Part shown: piece after piece, positions 42,971 to 50,741 of the stretch | Layout: every line of letters starts with the position of its first letter | How positions within the stretch are numbered: position 1 is the first letter of the stretch | Assembly: GCA_035478775.1 (NCBI GenBank) | Contig: DATIJG010000007.1 | Span: 1 to 64,000, forward strand | DNA: 64,000 bases | Direction: 5' to 3' | From: CAMLQK01 sp035478775 | GTDB lineage: Bacteria; Patescibacteriota; Saccharimonadia; Saccharimonadales; UBA4665 | Position numbers and translations under genes: made by a program | Notes under the pieces: generated by a model | Told to the model about the DNA's origin: nothing | What the model saw: only the letters and a program-made list of their open reading frames with translations | Databases searched by the model: none

Positions 42971-44421
42971 GGTACTTCCACAATTTCGGTGACGCCAACC
43001 CAGCGAACGGTACCCGAGTCGGCAGTAACGTCCAGCGAAAGTCCGTCGCTCGTAGTATTCACAGCAACCGTCCAAGCGTTAGCGCCCGTGTCGTGATCAG
43101 TCTGCGTGATGGTCGCTGGTGCGACTAACCGCACGCTGCCACTTTTGCGTGAAGCAGTTATTTCGATCAGCCAATGCGACGCAGTGTCATCGGCGGATCG
43201 CCAGGCACCAAGATCCAACCGAATAACAGAGAGTCGGTTGTCAGTGAGCACAAGGTCGGTGGCCTGGAACATGCCGAATCCAATGTTGAGTGAGCCGCTA
43301 ATGGTCTGGCCGGCAACGGTCACGCGCGAAACTTGCGCTGGAACGTTGCCGCTAAAAAAGCCCGAGCCTTCGGCATGTTCGCCAATGCGCGCTGCGACAG
43401 TGAAGTTGCCTTCGGCATGCGCTACAAAACCACTGGCTGTGGTTAGCTCACCTTCGGCGTGCGAACCGTCGCCACTGGCGGTTGCCTCGAGCCCTTCGGC
43501 ATGTGAGCCTTCGCCACTGGCGGTTGCCGACTGTCCTTCGGCATGCGAACCAAAACCACTCGACGTTGAGCTAACACCTTCGGCGTGCGAACCGTAGCCG
43601 CTTGAGGTTGTACTCAGACCTTCGCTGTGTGAATAGGTGCCGCTGGCGGTCGTAAAGTAGCCCTCGGCGTGCGCGGCACTGTCGGAAGCTGTTGTGCTCG
43701 TTCCTTCGGCGTGTGAGTTAAGGCGAAGGGCTGAGCTGGTGCCCTCGGCCATTGCGCCGGGTGCTACCAGTGTAAGCACCCAAGCCTCAAAGCCCGATGG
43801 GTCGATGGTCAAGCGCACGCTGAACCCGTTGCCGTATCGGTCGGAATGAAGAATCGGTGCTACCCAGTACCGGTTGGTCATGGTGTCAGTGGTTCGATTA
43901 AGCACGAACGGATGAACAATATCACCCGTTGCGACAACGGTATACACGCCGGTCGAGTCGTGGTCTGGGTAGTTGATGTTGTCCCAAAATGCGATCCGAT
44001 CGCCGACTGCCACGGTGTAGCCATCTACCACAAGCGCCCCATTGGCATTAGCTGTAATGGTGGTGGTAATGGGCAGCCCGGTCTCTGGATCGGTGGCGCT
44101 GCCATCGGTGACCGTGTAATTAGGAACCGATGAGTAGCCCAGGGCGTTACCAATCAGAATGGCCTGTACTGGTGCTAACTCAACGACAGAAATCGGTGTG
44201 CCGCCGGCAATAATCGCCTGATTTTTCCATTTTGCATCTGCCGCGACATATGACAAAACCTGCGCATCTGCGGGGCTAGCCGTCGTGACATCTCTCAGCG
44301 AATTGAGCGTGTAGAGTTCCGGCTTGAGCGTCCCGTCCGCCTGCAACGCCTGACTCAAAAAGTCATTCAGAATTTCTCCCCAGTTTCCGGAATCACCACC
44401 AATTGCTGGAAGACGAGACAT
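42967..44421 (-). CDS. phage-tail-like adhesin with SHAEG head repeats
   Basis: 484 residues. The N-terminal module RLPAIGGDSGNWGEILNDFL plus DGTLK is shared with the protein at 13470. A middle beta-rich part follows (about 60-225). Residues about 235-355 are nine 14-residue repeats of the form SHAEGxxTTASGxG, the YadA-head-like left-handed roll also found in phage tail proteins. The C terminus (about 365-484) is a beta domain. No signal peptide. GGGG lies 7 bases before the ATG. It is the first gene of a five-gene coupled operon with two glycosyltransferases, a methyltransferase and a sulfotransferase, so it is probably a decorated trimeric fibre. Confidence 0.85.
   Translation of the reverse strand: MSRLPAIGGDSGNWGEILNDFLSQALQADGTLKPELYTLNSLRDVTTASPADAQVLSYVAADAKWKNQAIIAGGTPISVVELAPVQAILIGNALGYSSVPNYTVTDGSATDPETGLPITTTITANANGALVVDGYTVAVGDRIAFWDNINYPDHDSTGVYTVVATGDIVHPFVLNRTTDTMTNRYWVAPILHSDRYGNGFSVRLTIDPSGFEAWVLTLVAPGAMAEGTSSALRLNSHAEGTSTTASDSAAHAEGYFTTASGTYSHSEGLSTTSSGYGSHAEGVSSTSSGFGSHAEGQSATASGEGSHAEGLEATASGDGSHAEGELTTASGFVAHAEGNFTVAARIGEHAEGSGFFSGNVPAQVSRVTVAGQTISGSLNIGFGMFQATDLVLTDNRLSVIRLDLGAWRSADDTASHWLIEITASRKSGSVRLVAPATITQTDHDTGANAWTVAVNTTSDGLSLDVTADSGTVRWVGVTEIVEVP
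43360..43717 (-). repeat. nine 42-bp coding repeats (SHAEG units)
   Basis: In-frame tandem repeats of 14 codons, each with TTCGGCATG- or TTCGGCGTG-like cores on the plus strand (GAA-GGC/CAC reversed). Unit sequences are diverged at the DNA level, so this is an old protein repeat rather than a recent expansion. Confidence 0.85.
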
Positions 44422-44496
44422 TGCGCTACCCCTTAGTTATCTCCATTGTAGCAAAAGAACTAATGTTTGGAAATGGGTCACAAAAAAGGCAGGAAA

Positions 44497-44527
44497 CAAA
44501 AAAAGATGTCCAAGTTTGGACTTCTTT
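44497..44527 (-). terminator. probable intrinsic terminator for the 44908 gene
   Basis: Read on the minus strand, AAGAAGTCC and GGACATCTT pair around AAACTT and are followed by a T7 run. It lies about 100 bases after the stop of the small membrane protein gene. Confidence 0.6.
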
Positions 44528-44626
44528 CCGCTGTTGAAATAATTTTGGCCGAGGCCCAGGGATAGGAATATAACTTTTCCAGTTGAACTAGGCTTTGATC
44601 CTAGTGAATTCGAGAACAGAAGGCTG

Positions 44627-44908
44627 CTACTTTTTCCCAAATGCACCATGTATAGAGTGGAACAGGCCAATCACGAGCACACCCAAAACTGCTGACCAAA
44701 AGGAGGCTGTCGCATGCTGCGAAGCGTGTCCCTCAACAAAGAGAAGCGAAACGAGCAGGAGCATGATAAAACCGCCAATGAAGTTTGCTACCGGTGTGGA
44801 GCCGAATGGCGTAGGAAACCGCTCGTGCGTTAGACCTTTTACGAGGTGCGGCACTGCGTTGGCTGCGAATAGACCGGCAAAGAACGTAGTTATAATTGCT
44901 GTAAACAT
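44627..44908 (-). CDS. small membrane protein, 93 aa, divergent from TetR
   Basis: Three membrane helices (about 1-22, 43-60, 70-88) with the loop HLVKGLTHERFPTPFGSTP. Family not named by eye; similar small proteins occur beside TetR regulators in actinobacteria. Its start is 70 bases from the TetR start, across the operator, so it is the likely regulated gene. Confidence 0.75.
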   Translation of the reverse strand: MFTAIITTFFAGLFAANAVPHLVKGLTHERFPTPFGSTPVANFIGGFIMLLLVSLLFVEGHASQHATASFWSAVLGVLVIGLFHSIHGAFGKK

Positions 44909-44953
44909 GATTTTCTCTTTCTAATAATGTAGTGTTTCGTATATTGATATATT

Positions 44954-44978
44954 ACTATAACGGTGTTATAGTGTCAAT
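44954..44978 (+). promoter_or_regulatory. TetR operator overlapping a leaderless promoter
   Basis: ACTATAAC (44954-44961) and GTTATAGT (44965-44972) form a perfect 8-bp inverted repeat with a GGT spacer. The right arm contains the -10 box TATAGT (44967-44972), six bases before ATG 44979. Bound repressor would block the tetR promoter directly. Confidence 0.75.
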
Positions 44979-45563
44979 ATGAAACTGTCTGGCGCACAAA
45001 TAATTGAAGCAGCACTTGCACTGTTACAGGAAGATGGGCTTGAGGGTGTGACGTTTCGCAAGCTACAAACTCGCCTTTCGGTAACCGCACCAACACTTTA
45101 TTGGCGATTTCATAGCAAGGCAGAACTACTAAATGCAATGAGTGAACACATCATTGCTGGTCATGTCGAGATAGCAGAAGTATCAGATAGGTCTTGGCGA
45201 CAATATGTTATTGAGGCTCTAACTTCAGTCCGAGAGGCTATGCTCACCTATAAAGATGGCTCAAGGATTGTTGCTGATGCAGGCATTCTTGGTACCCCTT
45301 CGCTTGCATCTATCATTGAAGAAGGACTAGATTTGATGCGCACACAAGGAGTCTTGATCGCGGAATCGAGTCTCATTATCTTTGCGGCGCTTCACTACAC
45401 ATTTGGACATGTCATAGAAGAACAGACGTCTCTGGATCGATCTGACCAGCAGATATTTCTAAGAACACATCCTCTTATCCAGGAAGCGGTTATTTCCAAG
45501 TCTGCCAAAAGGGCGACTTCTGCTGAGATCTATCTATCCGGCCTAGAGCGTATTTTGGGATAA
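44979..45563 (+). CDS. TetR-family transcription regulator
   Basis: 194 residues: N-terminal HTH (GVTFRKLQTRLSVTAPTLYWRFHSKAELL) and a C-terminal ligand domain similar in pattern to the TetR_C group of tetracycline repressors (WRQYVIEALTSVREAML, then a HVIEEQ-like acid pair). It probably represses itself and the divergent small membrane protein. Ligand unknown. Confidence 0.92.
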   Translation: MKLSGAQIIEAALALLQEDGLEGVTFRKLQTRLSVTAPTLYWRFHSKAELLNAMSEHIIAGHVEIAEVSDRSWRQYVIEALTSVREAMLTYKDGSRIVADAGILGTPSLASIIEEGLDLMRTQGVLIAESSLIIFAALHYTFGHVIEEQTSLDRSDQQIFLRTHPLIQEAVISKSAKRATSAEIYLSGLERILG

Positions 45564-45627
45564 AGGGATATCATTTCTTGGAACAAGAAAATCGTCTAAG
45601 CTTCGTAATAAAGTTTAGACTATTTCC

Positions 45628-45735
45628 ATGGCCAGCATGCTGCTTAGCAGACTGTATAAACTAGAAGATGCGTGGGTTATAACTGACGCGGGTTCCAAAA
45701 ATGACACCGAGTTAGCTGAAACGCTTAGCAAATAA
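45628..45735 (+). CDS. possible small leaderless ORF, 35 aa
   Basis: ATG 45628 opens a 35-codon frame (MASMLLSRLYKLEDAW at its start) ending in TAA. TAGACT (45616-45621) sits exactly six bases upstream, matching the window's leaderless pattern, though the hexamer is weak. It may be a small protein or the decayed start of a gene. It could equally be chance. Confidence 0.25.
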   Translation: MASMLLSRLYKLEDAWVITDAGSKNDTELAETLSK

Positions 45736-45754
45736 AGATCAGTATATGCTTGAA

Positions 45755-45794
45755 AAGTTAAATGACACGTACTTGCGCATGTGTCATTTAACTT
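45755..45794. repeat. 14-bp perfect inverted repeat
   Basis: AAGTTAAATGACAC (45755-45768) and GTGTCATTTAACTT (45781-45794), spacer 12 bases. It lies in a 370-base gap without a confident gene (45564-45932), after tetR. No T-tract follows, so it may be an operator, a cruciform or a mobile-element remnant. Confidence 0.7.
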
Positions 45795-45806
45795 GGCTGG
45801 GGATGA

Positions 45807-45902
45807 GTCTCTCAACTGGCACCCTTGATCGCAGATTTTATTCTCCTTGGACAGAGGCTAGAACAACTCGGCTTTATTCACAGTGAGGCAGAGTTGTCGT
45901 GA
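45807..45902 (+). pseudogene. gene remnant B, related to remnant A
   Basis: 31 open codons between stops, no start codon, containing LIADFILLGQRLEQLGF and HSEAELS. It is similar to remnant A at 40413-40559. Together they flank the block 40.5-45.6 kb. A small hairpin (AGCCTC and GAGGCT near 45906-45924) follows. Confidence 0.4.
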
Positions 45903-45932
45903 GGGAGCCTCTAAATAAGGAGGCTTATGTAC

Positions 45933-46427
45933 TTATAGACTAACACGCTGTGGACCTCGGGCCACCAATATGGTTTCTGACGATTCTGATACGTCTCGTT
46001 CCCAGGCGGCAAGGATACCATGTTTGTCTAATAGTACAGCCGTAGCAAACGCGCCGATAAGCCGTTCATTTGCCCAAGACTGCCCTTGTTCCACGGTGAG
46101 TACTTCACGGCCTAAGTGAGCCGCAATAATCAGCATCGTGTCCTCATATACGTATGGCGTTTCAGTTCGCCATGCACCGTCATAATCGTTCGTATGGCCT
46201 ATACAGCTAAAGCTCTTATTTGCATTGTGCCGCCATGCCGCGACAGGTTCACCATCTCTCAAGAAGTAAGCGCGGCTAAAATCGTAGCCATCCTCGGATA
46301 TGTCCGACAGCCATTGTTCGGCTTGATAATCATATTCTATAGTGCCGTTCTTTCGGCCAACGGTACCAGCTAATGTACCTTGAGCTATATTGTCTAGCTG
46401 ATTGTCGTGAGCTTCAATAATTATCAT
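45933..46427 (-). CDS. hypothetical protein, 164 aa
   Basis: Not recognised. A soluble protein with a beta-rich N terminus (MIIIEAHDNQLDNIAQGTLAGTVG) and several aromatic residues. Its ATG overlaps the stop of the oxidoreductase gene (46424-46427), so the two are coupled and probably act together. Confidence 0.7.
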   Translation of the reverse strand: MIIIEAHDNQLDNIAQGTLAGTVGRKNGTIEYDYQAEQWLSDISEDGYDFSRAYFLRDGEPVAAWRHNANKSFSCIGHTNDYDGAWRTETPYVYEDTMLIIAAHLGREVLTVEQGQSWANERLIGAFATAVLLDKHGILAAWERDVSESSETILVARGPQRVSL

Positions 46428-47407
46428 ATGTTCACTCCGTCGTATCTCCAGGTTTTTTGGTTAGATAGTATGACTGAAAGGGCCGTGTTGACATACAAAT
46501 CCTGTGTGCTGAGGTATGGTTCTGCGAGTCCAAGTATTGCTCGGCCAAAGTTTTGCATAGTGGCTGCGCCACGCTCTTCGTAAGCAGTAACTGGCACTGG
46601 CGGCTGGCTCTCTTTGCCTGTTTCGTGATTGGCTATACGAGCAAAGCCTTTATGGGTATCGATGGTGACTTCACCCGCTTCAAAGCGAATGCCTGCCCAC
46701 TCAGGGTAAACTTTCGCATTCAATCGCCGCGTTCCGGAAAAATCGAAGCTTATGCCATCGTCGCGTATTCCTGCCACCTGATAACGGTCATAGCTATCCG
46801 TTAGACGAGTAGCGTCAAACCCGCTGTGACCAAACACGAAATTGACTAAATCTATTTCATGATTAGCGTGATCGAGCAAGAGGCCTCTGTCGTGCTTCCA
46901 GTCCCGTACGGGTTTGTGGTAAGAGAAATCGGTTTTAATTTGCAGCGGTTCTCCTAAAGTATCGCGGAATTCTGGCAAATGGTTTTTGAGCCATACATAT
47001 GGCGGGTCGTAGCGGCGTGGATGGCAGCTGCTGACTATTAATCCGTTTTGACTAGCTGTTTTCAAAATATCTGGGAGCGTTTCCAGCTGCGTGGCATTAA
47101 CTGCAAGCGGTTTTTCTATGAACGCATGCTTACCGGCCTGAACGGCCGCTGCTAAGTCATCGAAATGAAATTCGTCCGGCGTACCTATCAGTACGGCGCT
47201 ATTCGTACTGTTTAATATTTCCTCACGCGTAGCAAATCGCTGTATTGTATTGGCATTTCCTACTTCGCTTACAAAGCGATGCATCCGCTCTTCTGATAGG
47301 TCAAAAACTCCAGTCAATGCAAGTTCTGCTATGTGTTCGTTTGGCACTGCATGTGATTGCAGCGCATGTTCTCCGCACCCGATAACTCCGTATTGAATCT
47401 TTTCCAT
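46424..47407 (-). CDS. Gfo/Idh/MocA-family oxidoreductase
   Basis: 327 residues. N-terminal Rossmann motif YGVIGCGEHALQSH, the family signature EKP in HAFIEKPLAVN, then CHPRRYDPPYVWLK and a C-terminal beta-sheet domain. NAD(P)-dependent oxidation or reduction of a sugar or cyclitol is typical. I chose ATG 47407; a TTG at 47443 would add 12 residues. Divergent from a two-domain AsnC-type regulator, which likely controls it. Confidence 0.88.
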   Translation of the reverse strand: MEKIQYGVIGCGEHALQSHAVPNEHIAELALTGVFDLSEERMHRFVSEVGNANTIQRFATREEILNSTNSAVLIGTPDEFHFDDLAAAVQAGKHAFIEKPLAVNATQLETLPDILKTASQNGLIVSSCHPRRYDPPYVWLKNHLPEFRDTLGEPLQIKTDFSYHKPVRDWKHDRGLLLDHANHEIDLVNFVFGHSGFDATRLTDSYDRYQVAGIRDDGISFDFSGTRRLNAKVYPEWAGIRFEAGEVTIDTHKGFARIANHETGKESQPPVPVTAYEERGAATMQNFGRAILGLAEPYLSTQDLYVNTALSVILSNQKTWRYDGVNI

Positions 47408-47520
47408 AGCATCACGGTAAAGGATATGAACCGGCAGAGGCAAAATATAATATAAGCTTTTGCTATATATTATGCTATTGTTCTAATAATTATATGTAGA
47501 TATAGAATGTAGGAATAATT

Positions 47521-48465
47521 GTGTTGGATCAGCTTGACAGGAAAATTCTACAGATTTTAGAAACAGACGCCCGGCAGAGCAAGATTAAAATTGCCGAACA
47601 GCTAGGCGTATCCAAAACGCAAGTCACGTATCGGGTAAACCGCTTGGAAAAGAATGGAATTATCAAAGGCTACAAATACATTTCAAACCAGGCTGTGCTC
47701 GGCTTGCTGTCGTTTGGACTTCTTATACGGTTTCAGAGTCTGTTCTTGGAAGAACAGACGCAGATTCTGAACCGGATGCAAATGTCTAAAAAATTCAACT
47801 GGGTCGCCGCAACAAACGGCCATTGGGACGCAATCGCCGTAGCAATCGACAATGACGTACATTCTTTTAACAGACGGCTTGATGGGTTTTTTGCCCGGTA
47901 CGGCACGCATATTAAGGAATATAACTTTTATATCGATTATGAGGGCTCGATCTCAGGGCTTAATTATCTCTACAAAGAGCCCTATTCAAGGGCAGTAGCG
48001 TACCAAAACTCTGGAAGTAGCATTATTCTCAGTGACCTGGAACTACAGGTCTACCATAAATTACAATACAACCCTCAGCTGTCATTACTATCAATCGCCA
48101 AGCAACTCGATAAAACGTATGACACTATAAAAGCCAAATATCAGGCTCTGGTTGCCAAAGGTATTCTTTTGAGACCCGCTCCTGTTATAAATCATGAGCT
48201 ACTAGGCTATACAGACACAATTTGTATGTATAACATTGCTCCAAATCCGGAAAGGATTACCAAGTTGCTGGAGTTTTGCGTAGAGAATCCGAGCATAGTG
48301 CGGTATTCACGCTGCCACGGACATTTTAATTTTATTCTTAATATTCATAGCCGGGACAGTAAACATTTGAAGGAGACTATTGGGATTATTAATAAGCGGT
48401 TTTCGGATATTATTATTTCCTATGATCCTATACAGACAGTAGATATACAAAGGGGTGTCAGATAA
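47521..48465 (+). CDS. Lrp/AsnC-type regulator with two HTH domains
   Basis: 314 residues, about twice a normal AsnC protein. HTH 1 is LDQLDRKILQILETDARQSK to about residue 50; HTH 2 begins with LSDLELQVYHKLQYNP near 175. Each is followed by a ligand-domain-like segment. The start is GTG 47521 or TTG 47524; no strong Shine-Dalgarno. It faces the Gfo/Idh gene across 113 bases, a usual arrangement for a dedicated regulator. Confidence 0.88.
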   Translation: MLDQLDRKILQILETDARQSKIKIAEQLGVSKTQVTYRVNRLEKNGIIKGYKYISNQAVLGLLSFGLLIRFQSLFLEEQTQILNRMQMSKKFNWVAATNGHWDAIAVAIDNDVHSFNRRLDGFFARYGTHIKEYNFYIDYEGSISGLNYLYKEPYSRAVAYQNSGSSIILSDLELQVYHKLQYNPQLSLLSIAKQLDKTYDTIKAKYQALVAKGILLRPAPVINHELLGYTDTICMYNIAPNPERITKLLEFCVENPSIVRYSRCHGHFNFILNIHSRDSKHLKETIGIINKRFSDIIISYDPIQTVDIQRGVR

Positions 48466-48512
48466 AGACAATGCCCCACAAAATGGAGCATTCCTACCTC
48501 TGTTATCAAATC

Positions 48513-48587
48513 TGGCTGGGACGGAGGGATTCGAACCCCCGAATGCCGGGACCAAAACCCGGTGCCTTACCACTTGGCGACGTCCCA
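48513..48587 (-). tRNA. tRNA-Gln (anticodon TTG)
   Basis: On the minus strand a full cloverleaf: acceptor TGGGACG/CGTCCCA, anticodon stem CCGGG/CCCGG with loop TTTTGGT (anticodon TTG), T arm GGGGGTTCGAATCCCTC-like, discriminator G and encoded CCA. Confidence 0.95.
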
Positions 48588-48816
48588 CTGTAATTGTTGG
48601 CTATCTCTACGCCCAGCCCAGGCACTTACATGCTTACACGTACAGCGATGCGGCGACAAGAGTCAACAACAGATTGATTTTAACGCACTTGTTGCAAAAT
48701 TTCAATCGTCTTCCTTAAGTACGAATCGCAGGCACCTTATTCTTATTATTTTTTACAGCACAAGGCAGAAACAACGTAAAATCTACAAACCGCCTACCAG
48801 AGTCGGCAGAGTCGTG

Positions 48817-48822
48817 TATAAT
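48817..48822 (+). promoter_or_regulatory. -10 box of the LCP gene
   Basis: TATAAT preceded by TG. The transcript would start near 48829 and have a leader of about 24 bases before GTG 48853; no clear Shine-Dalgarno. The rest of the 265-base gap after the tRNA holds nothing I can name. Confidence 0.5.
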
Positions 48823-48852
48823 TACATAAGCATTGTTGCTTAAGCTTCGCAT

Positions 48853-50604
48853 GTGAAGCCAATTGGAAATTTTTATTTCGTGCAAGGAAATTCACCCAAA
48901 AAGCCCAGGTCATTAGATGGTTTCATAGGTAGTCGGCCACACCGCACGGTTGGCAGTGCTCCTCAGGCAAGGCCCTTTAGGCATGTCGCCGAACCGAGCC
49001 CCAGCCAAGTATTGCGCCGGGCGATCCATCAAAGGCCACCAACAACACAGGCAGTACAGCGGCCAACCGCTGGTGACAGCCTTATCAATAAAGCAATTCC
49101 ACCTTCGGCGGGCAAAGGCAATTCTTCGCTGCTTGCTTCGCGGTCTAAGCGCTTACAACGCCCAGGCATAAAGAGCCAAAAACAGCCAAAACCACGCTGG
49201 CGGCGCGTCACCAAGCGTGCTGTGTTGGTCTGCTTGGCGTTCATGTTCATCTCTGTTGGCTGGATGGGCTGGAAATTCTACCGCAACACCTCTAAAGTTT
49301 TTGGCAACAAAAACCCGTTGGCCGTGCTAAGCGCCTTTAAACCTGTGCCTTTAAAAGGTGAATCCACCGGCCACGTCAACATTTTGCTGGCGGGTGATTC
49401 AGCCGACCGTACCGATGACAGCGGCGGGGGCAACCTGACTGACTCTATAATGGTTTTAAGTATTAACACCAAAACACACGCCGCTTACATGCTGAGCGTC
49501 CCGCGCGACCTGTGGGTTGTTATCCCGGGCGTCGGCGGCTCTAAAATTAACGCCGCTAACACTTTAAGCAGCTTTAGCGAGTCCGGCTATCCGGCCGGTG
49601 GCATGGGTGCGCTCGAAAAGGTCATTAACGACAACTTAGGTATAGCTGTCAATTACTACGCACTCGTTAACTACACCGCCTTTAAAGACGCTGTGAACCA
49701 AGTCGGCGGTATCGACGTAACCATTCAAAGCCCTGATCCGCGTGGTATATATGACCCAAGTTTCAGAGGCAACGAGGGGTCGCTCAAGTTGCCTAATGGT
49801 GTTGACCACCTTGACGGCCAAACTGCACTGAATTTGGCTCGCGCCCGCGGTGACCCATACAACGGCGTTTATGGTGCCTACGGTTTCCCTAACAGCGACT
49901 TCGACCGTACTGATCACCAGCGGCAAATGATGCTGGCCCTTAAAGAAAAAGGCATGGGCATGAGCGTGCTATCTAACCCGTTAAAAATCGGCGGCCTTAT
50001 GGACGCTGTAGGCAACAATGTCAAAACGGACTTCCAAATTAACGAGCTCGCCAGCCTGTACTACATGTTTAAGAATATCAAAAGTACCGACATCCAGTCG
50101 CTTAGCCTTAATAGCGCCGACGGCCAAAATTTGCTGGCAAATTACACGGCAACAGGCGGACAGTCAGCACTCGCGCCAGCCGCGGGCGTAGACGATTTCA
50201 GCCAAATTCAAGCCTACATTGCCAAAGAGTTTAACGCAACTGCCGTTACAAAAGAAGCTGCTAAAGTTGTAGTGCTAAACGGTGGCAAGACTGCTGGCCT
50301 CGGCAAGAGTTACGGCGACGTACTGATTCAAAAAGGTGCAAATGTCACATCTGTTGGCGATGCGTCGAGCGACTACAACGCGACCACGATTATCGATAAC
50401 TCAGGCGGTAAAAAACCAGCCACCAAGAGCATGCTGAGCAGCATGTTTGGCAATAGCAGCTTCAGCGCAAACGCAAGCGCTAATGCGCCGCTCATTCAAC
50501 AATATCCAGGTGACTTTATAGTTATTTTGGGCGCTAGCCAGCAAGCGCCAGATAGCAGTGCGTCAAGTAGCAGTGCATCTGCCAGCAGCTCAAGTAATAT
50601 CTAG
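48853..50604 (+). CDS. LytR-CpsA-Psr (LCP) family protein with LytR_C domain
   Basis: 583 residues. A long basic, Pro/Gln-rich cytoplasmic N terminus (about 1-120), one membrane helix at about 122-143, an LCP domain at about 170-400 (HVNILLAGDSAD, SVPRDLWVVIPG, LNLARARGD, DRTDHQRQMMLALK with the conserved Arg/Asp residues), and a LytR_C domain at about 455-560 (KVVVLNGGKTAGLGKSYGD). Ser-rich tail. These enzymes transfer polyprenyl-linked glycopolymers to peptidoglycan or surface proteins. GTG start at 48853; a stop lies in frame at 48841. Confidence 0.92.
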   Translation: MKPIGNFYFVQGNSPKKPRSLDGFIGSRPHRTVGSAPQARPFRHVAEPSPSQVLRRAIHQRPPTTQAVQRPTAGDSLINKAIPPSAGKGNSSLLASRSKRLQRPGIKSQKQPKPRWRRVTKRAVLVCLAFMFISVGWMGWKFYRNTSKVFGNKNPLAVLSAFKPVPLKGESTGHVNILLAGDSADRTDDSGGGNLTDSIMVLSINTKTHAAYMLSVPRDLWVVIPGVGGSKINAANTLSSFSESGYPAGGMGALEKVINDNLGIAVNYYALVNYTAFKDAVNQVGGIDVTIQSPDPRGIYDPSFRGNEGSLKLPNGVDHLDGQTALNLARARGDPYNGVYGAYGFPNSDFDRTDHQRQMMLALKEKGMGMSVLSNPLKIGGLMDAVGNNVKTDFQINELASLYYMFKNIKSTDIQSLSLNSADGQNLLANYTATGGQSALAPAAGVDDFSQIQAYIAKEFNATAVTKEAAKVVVLNGGKTAGLGKSYGDVLIQKGANVTSVGDASSDYNATTIIDNSGGKKPATKSMLSSMFGNSSFSANASANAPLIQQYPGDFIVILGASQQAPDSSASSSSASASSSSNI

Positions 50605-50741
50605 GCGCTCCGGCCGCCTAACCTTATCTTTAGTGCTCACTCTTTGATAACCTAGAATTAGAGGAGTGGTTTATTCCAGCTTTTGTTCAGCTAGCGGCCG
50701 TACACTGCAAGGTAGCACTAACTATAAATGAGGTTAACTTT

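Noticed and set aside
42971..43075. Upstream ATG for the first glycosyltransferase
   Set aside because: It lies within the adhesin C terminus and encodes no recognisable domain; GTG 42970 overlaps the adhesin stop.
43360..43717. CRISPR-like array
   Set aside because: The 42-bp units are in-frame coding repeats of the SHAEG adhesin, diverged from each other and without spacers.
45615..45815. 66-codon minus-strand frame
   Set aside because: It spans the inverted repeat, has no promoter or Shine-Dalgarno and no family resemblance.
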